Source: Azospirillum canadense (GTDB lineage Bacteria; Pseudomonadota; Alphaproteobacteria; Azospirillales; Azospirillaceae). From it: DNA of 64,000 bases. Below the pieces are notes generated by a model, which was not told the DNA's origin, searched no databases, and saw only the letters and a list, made by a program, of their open reading frames with translations. This document shows positions 29,420 to 38,543 of this stretch, in pieces. The position numbers were made by a program, and so were the translations under genes. How positions within the stretch are numbered: position 1 is the stretch's first letter; the number at the start of each line of letters is the position of its first letter. Where the stretch lies: the NCBI RefSeq assembly GCF_025961225.1, contig NZ_JAOQNG010000009.1, positions 1 through 64,000 of the forward strand. Reading direction: 5' to 3'.

Positions 29420-30315
29420 GCGTCGCTCCTTGCAACCGAAAGCCGTTCGCGCAGGGCAGCAAGCCCGCCGAAGCGCGCGAGATAGTCGTCGTGTGACGGA
29501 CCGGCGTGGATATAGGCGTCGAGGTAGGCCCGCGCGCACTCCGGCGTCGAGCCGGCTTCGGCGTAGGCGCGGATGTGGTCGACGTCCTCGTCGTGGACGG
29601 TATCGCAGGCGAGCGGGTGGGCGCCGAAGGGAGCCAGCGCAACCGCCTCCACCCATTGGGCCGGGATGTAGGTCAGGTTGGGCTGGCGCAAGATGTCCTC
29701 ATGCTCGACGATCTCCTCCACCGTCACGATCAGCCGGCGTGAGCCACGTGCGATGATCTGATCGACGTCGTCGGCGTCGCGCGCCAGTGGCCATTGCACG
29801 TTGCCAAAGCGGTCGGCGCGGTAGCCGTGCATGATGGTGAATTCGGCGGCGATGGCGCGCACCGCGGCGTAGGGCTCCCCGGTGAAGGGGCAGGTGGTTT
29901 CCATCACCACTGACGGGTCCTGAGCCATCATGTCGGTGCCGAGGATCGCCTTCACCGGCATGAAGCTGAGCCCGCTGCACGCCGCTTGGAAGCGCGCCAC
30001 GATCGAGGACTCGGAGAAATCGCGCACCTCGACTCGGCCAGCTTCGACCGCGCGGCGGAAGCTGGGGGCGAGGCCGTGCCAGAACAACCCAACATAGACG
30101 CCTTCGTACCGGCGCAGCAGGCCGGCGGCGGCCAGCATATCCACCGACAGCCCGGTGGCGAAGGCGTAGACGGTGAGATCGCCAATGCCCTGGCGGATGA
30201 TCTCACGCACGGCCGCGTTGGGCTGCCGACGCATGATGTTGCCGCCGAAGGCCACCCGGCTGCCGGATGGAATGCGACGGATCGCATCGGAAAGGGTGGT
30301 GAGCTTGTGTTTCAT
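29416..30315 (-). CDS. CoA-transferase subunit A (IpdA-like), locus 1
   Basis: A 299-residue partner of the B subunit. The N-terminus reads SDAIRRIPSGSRVAFGGNIM, with RRQPNAAVREIIRQGIGDLT next. Later come GYRADRFGNVQWPLARDADD and LIVTVEEIVEHEDILRQPN, and the end AYIHAGPSHDDYLARFG matches IpdA-type chains. It is the first gene of an operon whose promoter and LacI box lie 70-100 bases upstream. It is paralogous to 40793-41692. Confidence 0.88.
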   Translation of the reverse strand: MKHKLTTLSDAIRRIPSGSRVAFGGNIMRRQPNAAVREIIRQGIGDLTVYAFATGLSVDMLAAAGLLRRYEGVYVGLFWHGLAPSFRRAVEAGRVEVRDFSESSIVARFQAACSGLSFMPVKAILGTDMMAQDPSVVMETTCPFTGEPYAAVRAIAAEFTIMHGYRADRFGNVQWPLARDADDVDQIIARGSRRLIVTVEEIVEHEDILRQPNLTYIPAQWVEAVALAPFGAHPLACDTVHDEDVDHIRAYAEAGSTPECARAYLDAYIHAGPSHDDYLARFGGLAALRERLSVARSDA

Positions 30316-30383
30316 GAACCTGCCGCACGTTGTGAGAGGGCCAGGGTCCGCCGCGACCAGCGCGGCAATACACTTGTGTGGAG

Positions 30384-30414
30384 CTATAGAAAAACGATTT
30401 TATGTCCGCGTCAA
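30384..30414 (-). promoter_or_regulatory. Promoter with embedded LacI-type operator, site 2
   Basis: On the minus strand, TTGACG (30414-30409) is followed after 18 bases by TCTATA (30390-30385), a good sigma70-type promoter for CoA-transferase A. The spacer contains ACGATTTTA-type sequence (30391-30403), matching the ACGATTTCATG half of site 1. A repressor bound there would block RNA polymerase directly. Confidence 0.6.
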
Positions 30415-30449
30415 CCCCTGATCGCTGCTCACACGAACAATCTGTCGAG

Positions 30450-31514
30450 TTAACTGATTCGGGAGCGCCGCCGCGTGCGGCGCGTTGCGGCGGTCGGCGC
30501 CCCGGTCGAGCCGCGGACCACCAGTTCCGTGGCGAAGATATGAGCCTCAGCGGCGAGGTCCTCGCCCTCGATCAGGCGGATCAGCATCTCGGCCACCCGC
30601 ACTCCCATTTTGCGGCGCGGTGGCCGGGTGGTGGTGAGGTCGACGCCGGAGAACTTGGCGAACGGAATATCGTCGGCCCCGACCAAGGACATGTCGGCGG
30701 GGATGCGGATGCCACGCTCGCGCGCAACTTCGATAATGCCGAGCGCGGTCATGTCGTTGCCGGCAATGACCGCCGTGGGACGCGGATCCAGAGCGAAGAG
30801 CTCCGTCGCCACCTTGTGGCCCGCCTCGATGCCATAGTCGTCGCCGACCACGAGGCGTTCGTCGGTGTCAAGCCCGGAGCGGCGGACGATCTCATGATAG
30901 GCGTGCAGGCGCTCCTGCACCGTGCTCGACACATGCGGGCCGCAGACGAAGGCGATGCGGCTATGGCCCAGGTCGATCAGGTGTTGCATCGCCACCTCCA
31001 CGGCCTGCCGGTTGTCCGTACCGACATAGGGGTCGGGGAACTCGCGGCACCGGCGGTGCATCAGCACAAAGGGAACCCCGTCGAGCTGGGCACGCACGGC
31101 CGGAGTCCGGCAATGCTGCGAGAGCAGCAGCATGCCATCGACCTGACGGTCGCGCAGGGTCTGCATCAGCATGATCTGGCGAGCTTCCGAATCGTCGGTG
31201 TTGCACAGTACGACGCTGAGGTTCTCCCGCGTGGTGACGTCGTCGATGCCGCGCAGATGATCGACCACCGATGGGTTGGCAACATCGGCGACCAGCACCC
31301 CGATGGCCGAGGTGCGGTTAATGCGCAGGCCGCGCGCGATGGCCGACGCGCGGTAGCCGAGCCGGGCCGCCGTCTCCTGCACCTTGCGGCGCGTTTCGTC
31401 GGTAACGTAGCTCTTATTGGTCAGCGCGTTGGACACGGTTGACAGGGCGAGTCCGCACTCCTCCGCCACGTCCTTGATGGTCACGCGCCGCTTGTTCCCC
31501 GTCGTGCCTGCCAT
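30450..31514 (-). CDS. LacI family transcriptional regulator
   Basis: A 354-residue repressor. The N-terminal LacI helix-turn-helix reads VTIKDVAEECGLALSTVSNA and ends RRKVQETAARLGY. A hinge and a periplasmic-binding-protein-like sensor domain follow (AIGVLVADVANPSVVDHLRG, RPTAVIAGNDMTALGIIEVA, LVGADDIPFAKFSGVDLTT). It is encoded upstream of, and in the same direction as, the CoA-transferase operon. Its probable sites are the four AAACG-centred palindromes found in this segment. The effector is likely a sugar, sugar acid or polyol, in keeping with the ribose-type importer. Confidence 0.93.
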   Translation of the reverse strand: MAGTTGNKRRVTIKDVAEECGLALSTVSNALTNKSYVTDETRRKVQETAARLGYRASAIARGLRINRTSAIGVLVADVANPSVVDHLRGIDDVTTRENLSVVLCNTDDSEARQIMLMQTLRDRQVDGMLLLSQHCRTPAVRAQLDGVPFVLMHRRCREFPDPYVGTDNRQAVEVAMQHLIDLGHSRIAFVCGPHVSSTVQERLHAYHEIVRRSGLDTDERLVVGDDYGIEAGHKVATELFALDPRPTAVIAGNDMTALGIIEVARERGIRIPADMSLVGADDIPFAKFSGVDLTTTRPPRRKMGVRVAEMLIRLIEGEDLAAEAHIFATELVVRGSTGAPTAATRRTRRRSRIS

Positions 31515-31569
31515 TCCCCACCGTCCTTGTATATCCTTCGGCGGTTGTAGTTCGTATCCCCGCAGAAGT

Positions 31570-31848
31570 TTACTGGAACGCCTTGCTCAATAACCGAAGC
31601 GTCTGCGCGATGTTATGCCCACCTGCGAGCATGCGCCCTTGACGGATCTGGCTCCAATACCTTGAGCGGCCTGCGGTTGGGATCGAGCTGGTGCGAAGGG
31701 CGGCGCAGCGGCTGTCACCCAACGCGATAATGCAGCCCGATGCGATCTGCGGAAGCGCTTGGTTGAGCGAGTGCGGCTTATCCTTCATGGCTCCGCCATA
31801 GTGGTGTGTCCGTTTCCGCCTTGTGTGCGGGCAAGCTCTTCTTAGCAT
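31570..31848 (-). pseudogene. Small frame, possible decayed N-terminus of a third CoA-transferase A
   Basis: The 809-base gap between lacI and dhaK contains this frame. From MKDKPHSLNQALPQIASGCI the pattern K..SL..A...I.SG..IALG resembles the starts of the two intact A subunits (KLTTLSDAIRRIPSGSRVAFG and KIGTMADAVALVPDGTRLAIG), and IRQG recurs about 25 residues later. The rest does not align and the frame ends early. A GGAG site precedes the inner ATG, and LacI-type site 3 lies just upstream of it. I regard it as a decayed paralogue or a chance resemblance. Confidence 0.3.
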
Positions 31849-31864
31849 AAAAAGGTTTCTATGG
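31845..31864. promoter_or_regulatory. Candidate LacI-family operator, site 3
   Basis: Read on the minus strand this is CCATAGAAACCTTTTTATGC. It shares its first ten bases with site 1 and its TATG/CATG end with sites 1 and 2. It lies immediately upstream of the small frame at 31570-31848. A TTGACA on the minus strand precedes it. Confidence 0.5.
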
Positions 31865-32102
31865 AAAATGCGCGACTGTCAAGGCGCACTCGGTCCGTGG
31901 TTGGGTAAGGCTTATCGATGAAGGGAGCGCCAAAGCGGAGAAAAACCGTTTGATTACTGCATAGTAGCCATGTCTTCGCGCGAATGGCGGGGGCGCATAG
32001 GGTGCTTCTCTCCCGATCGTAGCCGGAGCATCGCAATGTCACGCACCTCAAAATCGAGCTTGATTGGCCAGCCAATCTGCTCTACCAACGAACATTGCGT
32101 GG

Positions 32103-32114
32103 AAAAACGTTTTT
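32103..32114. promoter_or_regulatory. Candidate LacI-family operator, site 4
   Basis: AAAAACGTTTTT is a perfect 12-base palindrome centred on CG, the LacI-type central step. It lies 210 bases before dhaK and is the best symmetric match to the other three sites. It could control dhaK. Confidence 0.5.
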
Positions 32115-32323
32115 AATGCAGCTTGCCGTCTGACGGCGGTGCTCCCCCTCTTGCCCGGCCAACATTCCGGTCAGAGCGTGGTCGCACCCCGGCTGGGCAG
32201 ACCGGGAAAAGCCGTGCAGCCACCACTCGGTCGGTGATGACCACCAACGTGCGGGGCGGCCCCTCGCCTACAGGCCAATCGGCGGTTCGGTGACGGGCGA
32301 GCCGCGCCACAAGGGAGGACGCA

Positions 32324-32935
32324 ATGAAGAAGCTGATCAACGCGCCAGAAGCCTATGTTGACGAGATGCTTGATGGGCTAACGGCAGCCAACCCATCCCT
32401 GGTGCGCGACGGAGCCGCGGGCCGGGTCATCCGGCGCGCCGAGCCGGCCAGCGGCAAGGTCGGTATCGCGGCTGGCGGCGGATCGGGGCACCTGCCGCTG
32501 TTTACCGGCTATGTTGGCAAGGGGCTGCTCGACACCTGTTCGATCGGCAACGTGTTTGAAGGGCCCAACGTCGATTCCTGTGTCGACGCCATCCGCCTGG
32601 CCGATGGCGGGCGCGGCGTGCTCTGCCTCTACGGCAACTACGGCGGCGACCGCATGAACTTCGATATGGCGGGCGAGATACTGGAGGCTGACGGGGGTGT
32701 CACCAGGACCGTGCTCGGTGCCGACGACGTCGCTAGCGCCCAGCCGCATGAGGCGCACAAACGCCGTGGTGTCGCCGGTATCGTGTACGCCTACAAGGCG
32801 GCGGGTGCGGCGGCGGAGCGCGGGGACGACCTCAACGAGGTGGCGCGCATCGCCACCAAGGCGGTGGCCGCCACCCGCAGCATCGGAGTGGCGCTTGCCT
32901 CATGTCGGGTTCCGACCGCCGCCAGGCCGACCTTT
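32324..32935 (+). pseudogene. dhaK: Dihydroxyacetone kinase subunit DhaK, truncated
   Basis: About 203 of some 330 codons remain. The start MKKLINAPEAYVDEMLDGLT follows GGGAGGACGCA, and the family stretches VGIAAGGGSGHLPLFTGYVG, CSIGNVFEGP and YGNYGGDRMNFDMA are clear. Reading ends at CRVPTAARPTF, where an IS end (AGTGTCTGTTTGTAGG) begins. The part that normally follows contains the histidine that binds dihydroxyacetone covalently (GxGxHGEPG), so the product cannot be active. DhaK-type proteins of this kind also act on erythrulose or other short keto-sugars. Confidence 0.88.
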
Positions 32936-33155
32936 AGTGTCTGTTTGTAGGCGTCAGGCGCTGCAGTCCTGGGCGGTCAGCCGCCGCAGACGCCTGGACA
33001 GGATGGAAACGAAGGCGATCTCGACGAAAGCGATGAGGTGGGTCTTGGTCCGCTCGACGATGACGTTCAATCGGCGGTAGCGGGAGAGCCAAGACAGTGA
33101 GCGTTCCACGACCCAAGCGATTTCGGTGGGGATGAACACCCCATTGCGGCCGCGG
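32936..33155 (-). pseudogene. IS5-type transposase C-terminal fragment
   Basis: On the minus strand this reads PTEIAWVVERSLSWLSRYRR, then LNVIVERTKTHLIAFVEIAF and a stop at 32954. This is the end of an IS427/IS1031-like IS5-family transposase, a different IS from copies A and B. Its terminal sequence AGTGTCTGTTTG abuts the broken dhaK. The other end is cut by IS903-type copy B, so only about 220 bases remain. Confidence 0.72.
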
Positions 33156-34265
33156 CAGCGTGGTGCATCGAGGCGAGCGGGGACGGACTGCGCCCGTGTT
33201 CCCGGCCTTTTCAAGAGACGCGGACATAGCTCGGGCGTGCCAAACCGAACATGCGGTTGAGCAGGTTGGCAGCAATCACGAGCTCGGTACGCCGGCCCTC
33301 ATCGCTGTGGGCGCGCAGGCGATCGCCAATGACCTGTTTGTAGCGGCCGATTGCGGCCTCAACCTTGGCCCGCTCGTTGTAGCCCGACGCGCGCTGCCAG
33401 CCCATGCGTCCGTTCCGGGCGATGGCCTGGATGTGGCGGTCGCGTTGGGTGGGCGCGGTCTCTGCTGTCGCGCCGAGCACGGCATCGGCGCGTGGTGGGG
33501 CAACCACCGCCGCTGTCGAATGGCGGGCCGCCACGGCCGCGTACACGTCGGTTCGATCGTAGGCCCCATCACCGATCAGCCGCTCCACCGGGGCGGTCAC
33601 CTGTTCGAGCAAGGGGCCGACCTGCGAGGCGTCATCGACATCGGGCGTGGTCAGCTCCAGGGCAACGATCTGGCCGCTGGCGGCATCGACGCCGACGTGG
33701 AATTTGCGCCAGGAGCGGCGCGTTTTGCAGCCGTGCTTCTCGACCAGCCACTCCCCGGGTCCGCTGAGCTTCAGCCCGGTGCTGTCAACCAGCAGGTGCA
33801 GTGGGCCAGTGGTCTGCGGACGGATGAGCACGGCCAGAGTGCGGGCCCGTCGGCTCAGCGTGGTGTGGTCCGGTACCGGCAGGTCGAGCTGGAACATCTG
33901 CATCAGCGAGCCGATCAGCCCCTCAGTCTGGCGGAAGGCCAAGTGAAACAATGCCCGCAGCGTCAGCGCCGTCTCGATCGCCACGGCTGAATAGCGCGGC
34001 TGTCCGCCACGCGTGGTCCGCGGGGCGGCGCGCCAGGCCTGAATGGCCTCCTCACAGAACCAGATCGTCAGGCTGCCACGCTGGCGCAGACTGGCCTCAT
34101 AGGCCGCCCAATTCGTCACACGGTATGTGGCGCGAGGGAACTGGTGGCGGTGCGCAGCGTGGTGTTTGAACGGCATCGGGCGACGGTGGGGGCAAGCATC
34201 AACGGGCCATGGCTTCTACGCCGATCCGTAGGCCGCCGCCAGTCCCCCATCCCTGCACCACGCTG
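33156..34265 (-). mobile_element. IS5-family (IS903-group) element, copy B
   Basis: A 1110-bp element, the same as copy A but inverted. Its right flank CCGCGAGG (34266-34273) is half of the original target duplication. The other half lies beyond copy A (28287-28294, inverted). The present left flank is an unrelated IS fragment. This copy originally interrupted caiB. Confidence 0.92.
33211..34176 (-). CDS. IS5-family (IS903-group) transposase, copy B
   Basis: A 321-residue DDE transposase whose sequence is the same as copy A over its whole length. All catalytic regions are intact (VDSTGLKLSG, IGDGAYDRTD, NERAKVEAAIGRYK). Identity of the two copies indicates recent duplication and provides the homology for the inversion. 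Confidence 0.94.
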   Translation of the reverse strand: MPFKHHAAHRHQFPRATYRVTNWAAYEASLRQRGSLTIWFCEEAIQAWRAAPRTTRGGQPRYSAVAIETALTLRALFHLAFRQTEGLIGSLMQMFQLDLPVPDHTTLSRRARTLAVLIRPQTTGPLHLLVDSTGLKLSGPGEWLVEKHGCKTRRSWRKFHVGVDAASGQIVALELTTPDVDDASQVGPLLEQVTAPVERLIGDGAYDRTDVYAAVAARHSTAAVVAPPRADAVLGATAETAPTQRDRHIQAIARNGRMGWQRASGYNERAKVEAAIGRYKQVIGDRLRAHSDEGRRTELVIAANLLNRMFGLARPSYVRVS

Positions 34266-35196
34266 CCGCGAGGCCGATGTGCTGATCGAGAACTTCCGCC
34301 CCGGCACCATGGAGCGCATGGGCTGCGGCTGGGACGCGCTTCACGCCCTCAACCCGCGCCTCGTCATGGCGCGGATCTCCGGCTTCGGGCAGAACAACTC
34401 CATGGCGAGCCGGCCCTGCTTCGACGGCGTCGCCCAGGCCACCACCGGTCTGATGGACCTGACCGGTGACCCGGGCGGGGCACCGATGATGGCCGGCACC
34501 TTCGTCGTCGACTACAGCACGGCGCTTTATGCCGCCGTCGGAATCCTGGCCGCCCTTCAGAAGCGCGCGGTCACCGGCAAGGGCGACATGGTCGACGTCA
34601 GTCTGATGGGCAGCGCCGCTTCGTTGCTGATGACCGCCTTGCCAGAATATTTGATGCACGGCACGAAGCTGACCCGCAGGGGCAATCGCGACCGTTACAC
34701 CGCGCCGGCCAACACCTTCCAGGCCGCGGACGGGGCATGGCTCCTGGTGCAGGCCGGCAATGATCAGCTCTTCCGGCGGTTCGTGGCCATGATTGGCCGA
34801 CCCGAACTGCTGGAGGACCCGCTCTTCGCCACCCTTTCGGCCCGCATGGCCAACGTGGACGCGGCGGAAAAGCTGGTTGCTGACTGGGTCGCCGGCGTGA
34901 CCGCGGATGAGGCGCTGAGCCGTCTCAGCGCCGCCGAGCTTCCCTGCGCCAGGATCGCCACCATCGGGGACGTTGCCGCAAACCCGTACATGCGGGAGGC
35001 GCGGAACATCATCGAGGTCGACCATCCCACCGCCGGCCGTGTGCCGATGAGCGGGCCGGTGGTCCGGGTCGGCGGCAAGGTGCCGGACGTCACCCCGCCC
35101 CCGCTGCTTGGCCAGCACACCGACGAGGTGTTGGCAGAGTGGCTCCGCCTCGCCCCGTCCGACATCGCGGCCCTGAAATCCGACCGCGTCGTCTGA
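34266..35196 (+). pseudogene. CaiB/BaiF family CoA-transferase, 3' fragment
   Basis: It begins in the target duplication and reads READVLIENFRPGTMERMGC, ISGFGQNNSMASRPCFDGVA and TGKGDMVDVSLMGSAASLL, in which the aspartate of DVSL is the family's catalytic residue. It ends AALKSDRVV. Codons before 34266 in the open frame belong to the IS end. Class III CoA-transferases move CoA between carboxylic acids. The gene lacks its start and promoter, so it is probably not expressed as an enzyme. Confidence 0.9.
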
Positions 35197-35227
35197 GCAG
35201 CGCGGCCCACCCTTCGGAGAGAGAGCT

Positions 35228-36970
35228 ATGGGTTCCCCCACACCCGCCGAAAGCCGCATCAACGACCGGCGCACCGGCGCCCAGCTGTTCGCCGCGGCCT
35301 TGGCCCGGCATGGCGTCGAGGTCATCTTCGGCCAGAGCATTCCGTCCGCCCTGATCCTCGCCGCGCCCAATGTCGGCATCCGCCAGATCGGCTACCGCAC
35401 CGAGAACGCCGGCGCCGTGATGGCCGACGGTTACGCCCGCGTCAGCCACAAGGTCCCGGTGGTCACCGCCCAGAACGGCCCGGCCGCCACTCTGCTGGTG
35501 CCCGGCCTGGCCGAGGCCTACAAGGCGTCGGTCCCCATCGTCGCCGTGGTGCAGGACGTCAGCCGGCCCTTCGCCGACCGGAATGCCTTCCAGGAGCTCG
35601 ACCACTTGGAACTGTTCCGCGGCTGCGCGAAATGGATCCGGCGGCTGGCCGACGTCGACCGCATTGACGACTATGTCGATATGGCCTTCGCCGCGGCGGC
35701 GTCCGGGCGGCCCGGTCCGGCGGTGCTGATCGTGCCGATGGACCTGTTCGCCGACACCCCCGGCGCTGACAGCGGTGTGCGGAGCGCGAGCCTGGGGACG
35801 TTCCCACTTGACCGCAGCGCCGCCGATCCGGAGCGCGTCGTTGAGGCGGCGGTGCTGCTGGCCAAAGCGGAACGGCCGCTGATCATCGCTGGCGGTGGGG
35901 TCCATCTGTCCGACGCCGCGCCCGAGCTCGCAGCGCTGCAGGAGGCCGCCGGCATTCCGGTGGCCACCACGGTGATGGGCAAGGGCGCGGTCGACGAACG
36001 CCACCCGCTGTCGGTCGGGGTGGTCGGCTATTTCATGGGCACCCGCGGCATGGCGCGTGATCTGCGCCGGCTGGTCACCGACGCGGACGTGGTGCTGCTG
36101 ATCGGCAACCGCACCAACCAGAACGGTACGGACAGCTGGACCCTCTATCCGAAGGGTGCGACCTACATCCACCTCGACGTCGACGGGCAGGAGATTGGAC
36201 GCAACTACGAGGCCACGGTGCGGCTGGTCGGCGACGCCAAGGTGACCTTGGCGGCGCTGGGCGAGGCCTTGACCGGCCACGACCTGTCCCGCCGCCGCGA
36301 CGCACGGCCGGCGCTGGAGCGCACCATCGCCGAGGGTCGCAGGACCGCTCGCGCCGCCGCCGCCCCGCAGACCACCTCCTCCGCCATGCCGATCCGCCCG
36401 GAACGTCTGATGGCCGACCTCGACACCGTGATCGACGAGGACACCATCGTTGTGGCGGACGCGAGCTACTCCTCAATCTGGGTGGCGAATTTCCTCACCG
36501 CACGCAAACCTGGCCAGCGGATTATAACGCCACGCGGTCTGGCCGGCCTCGGCTGGGGCCTGCCGCTGGCCCTCGGCGCCAAGGTGGCACGGCCGGGTGC
36601 TAAGGTGTTCTGCCTCGCCGGCGACGGCGGCTTCGCCCATGTCTGGTCGGAGCTGGAAACCGCCCGCCGCATGGGCCTGCACGTCGTGCTGGCGGTGCTG
36701 AACAACCAGATCCTCGGCTATCAGAAGCATGCCGAGAAAGTCACTTTCGGCGCCTATACCGACGTCTGCGATTTCACCGCCGTCGATCACGCCGCCATCG
36801 CGCGGGCCTGCGGCTGCGACGGCGTTCGCATCGACCATCCCGACGATTTCCTTCCGGCCCTGAAAGCGGCGTTCCAAGCCGAGCGTACGACGCTGCTCGA
36901 CGTGGTCACCGACGAACGCGCCTACCCGCCGATCACCAGCTTCGAGGCGAACTCGGCATTGGCCTATTGA
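35228..36970 (+). CDS. Thiamine-diphosphate-dependent enzyme, acetolactate synthase-like
   Basis: A 580-residue enzyme with the three-domain layout of the decarboxylase/synthase superfamily. The Pyr domain has the cofactor-activating glutamate in GYRTENAGAVMADGYAR. The central domain includes PLIIAGGGVHLSDAAPEL. The PP domain has the GDG-NN motif: CLAGDGGFAHVWSELETARR, ending in LAVLNNQ. It follows caiB by 31 bases after GGAGAGAGAGCT. With a class III CoA-transferase next to it, an oxalyl-CoA- or 2-hydroxyacyl-CoA-type decarboxylase or lyase is possible. I cannot tell it from a true acetolactate synthase-like carboligase. Confidence 0.9.
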   Translation: MGSPTPAESRINDRRTGAQLFAAALARHGVEVIFGQSIPSALILAAPNVGIRQIGYRTENAGAVMADGYARVSHKVPVVTAQNGPAATLLVPGLAEAYKASVPIVAVVQDVSRPFADRNAFQELDHLELFRGCAKWIRRLADVDRIDDYVDMAFAAAASGRPGPAVLIVPMDLFADTPGADSGVRSASLGTFPLDRSAADPERVVEAAVLLAKAERPLIIAGGGVHLSDAAPELAALQEAAGIPVATTVMGKGAVDERHPLSVGVVGYFMGTRGMARDLRRLVTDADVVLLIGNRTNQNGTDSWTLYPKGATYIHLDVDGQEIGRNYEATVRLVGDAKVTLAALGEALTGHDLSRRRDARPALERTIAEGRRTARAAAAPQTTSSAMPIRPERLMADLDTVIDEDTIVVADASYSSIWVANFLTARKPGQRIITPRGLAGLGWGLPLALGAKVARPGAKVFCLAGDGGFAHVWSELETARRMGLHVVLAVLNNQILGYQKHAEKVTFGAYTDVCDFTAVDHAAIARACGCDGVRIDHPDDFLPALKAAFQAERTTLLDVVTDERAYPPITSFEANSALAY

Positions 36971-37010
36971 CGCCGGAAGCCGACGAGAAAAACCGCAGGG
37001 AGGAAACGGG

Positions 37011-38543
37011 ATGGTGCAGCCAACACCGTTGCTCAGCGTCAGGGAGGTTACCAAGAGTTTCGGACCGAACACCGTTCTGCGCAACGTAGATTTTGACCTC
37101 AACGCGGGCGAGGTTCACGCGCTGATCGGCGAGAACGGGGCCGGCAAGTCGACGCTGATGAACATCATCAGCGGTCATTTTCCACCCACTGCCGGGGTCA
37201 TTCGCATCGCCGGACAGGAGCGGGCCATCCGCACCCCCGGCGAGGCGATCGACCTGGGCATCGCCATGATGCACCAGGAGCCCAAGGTGGCCGGTGCGCT
37301 CAGCGTGGCCGAGAACGTCTTCATGGGCCGGCTGCCCAAGCGCGGCGGCATCTTTCTCGACAACGGGGCGCTGCACCGGCAGGTCGACCCGGTGCTGCGG
37401 GACATCGGAGCGTCGTTCACGGCCGCCACACCGGTGGGCAGCCTGAGCGTGGCGCAACGCCAGCTCGTTCAGCTCGCCCGCGCCATCACTCAGAACGCGC
37501 GGCTGATCGTGCTGGACGAGCCGACCGCCAGTATGACTCCGGTCGAGGCGGCCACGTTGTTCAGCCTGATGCGCCGGCTGACCGAACGCAACGTCGCCTT
37601 CATCTACATCTCGCACCACATGGACGAGGTGATCACCATCGCCGACCGAGTCACGGTGCTGCGCGACGGGGCCCGGGTCGCGACCAAGCGGGTGGCCGAG
37701 ACCTGCAAGGCGGAACTGATCCGGCTGATGGTCGGCCGTGACCTTGGCTCCCACTTTCCGGAACGGCGCGCCTGCAACCCCGGCGCGGTGGTGCTCGAAG
37801 CCAAGAACCTGTCAGGGCCGGGGTTCCGCGACGTCTCGCTGACCCTGCGGCGGGGGGAAATCGTTGGCCTCGCCGGGCTGATCGGCGCCGGCCGCACTGA
37901 GCTTGCCCGGGTGCTGAGCGGCGCCCATGTCGCCACCGCGGGCGAGATCCGGCTGGACGGTCAGACGGTGCGCCACGCCGCCCCAGCCGACGCGGTTGAC
38001 GCAGGCATCGCCTATCTGGCAGAGGATCGCCGAGATTCGGTGCTGCGCCCGCTGACCGTCCAGCAGAACATCACGCTCGCCGCTCGTTCCTTGTTCGCCA
38101 AGGGTGGCATGGTCGACGCCGGCAAAGAACGCAAGGCGGCGGAGAGTTACGTCCGCCAGCTCAACATCGCGGCGGCCTCCGTCGGCCAGCCGGCCGGCCA
38201 GCTCAGCGGCGGCAACCAGCAGAAATGCGTGATTGCCCGCTGGCTGCTCCAGCAGCCCAAGGTGATTCTGTTCGACGAGCCGACCCGCGGCATCGACGTC
38301 GGCGCCAAGCGCGAGATCTACGGCTTCATCCACCAGTTGGCCGACCAGGGCTGCGCGATCCTGATGATCTCGTCCGAGCTGCCCGAGGTCATCAGCATCA
38401 GCGATCGCATCGTGGTGATGTGCGAGGGCCGGATCAGCGGTGAGCTGGACGCTGCCACCGCCACCGAGACCGCCGTCATCGAGCTGGCGGTCCCCCACAG
38501 CCGCCCCCAAACCGAGAGGACGGTCAGCCATGTCCAACACTGA
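37011..38543 (+). CDS. Sugar ABC transporter ATP-binding protein (RbsA type)
   Basis: A 510-residue double ATPase. Domain 1 has Walker A GENGAGKST, a divergent signature LSVAQRQL and Walker B LIVLDEPTASM. Domain 2 has the degenerate GLIGAGRTEL loop typical of RbsA, an LSGGNQQK signature and LFDEPTRGIDVG. It starts after GGGAGGAAACGGG. It overlaps the permease gene by 14 bases. It forms a ribose/xylose-type importer with the next two genes. Confidence 0.95.
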   Translation: MVQPTPLLSVREVTKSFGPNTVLRNVDFDLNAGEVHALIGENGAGKSTLMNIISGHFPPTAGVIRIAGQERAIRTPGEAIDLGIAMMHQEPKVAGALSVAENVFMGRLPKRGGIFLDNGALHRQVDPVLRDIGASFTAATPVGSLSVAQRQLVQLARAITQNARLIVLDEPTASMTPVEAATLFSLMRRLTERNVAFIYISHHMDEVITIADRVTVLRDGARVATKRVAETCKAELIRLMVGRDLGSHFPERRACNPGAVVLEAKNLSGPGFRDVSLTLRRGEIVGLAGLIGAGRTELARVLSGAHVATAGEIRLDGQTVRHAAPADAVDAGIAYLAEDRRDSVLRPLTVQQNITLAARSLFAKGGMVDAGKERKAAESYVRQLNIAAASVGQPAGQLSGGNQQKCVIARWLLQQPKVILFDEPTRGIDVGAKREIYGFIHQLADQGCAILMISSELPEVISISDRIVVMCEGRISGELDAATATETAVIELAVPHSRPQTERTVSHVQH

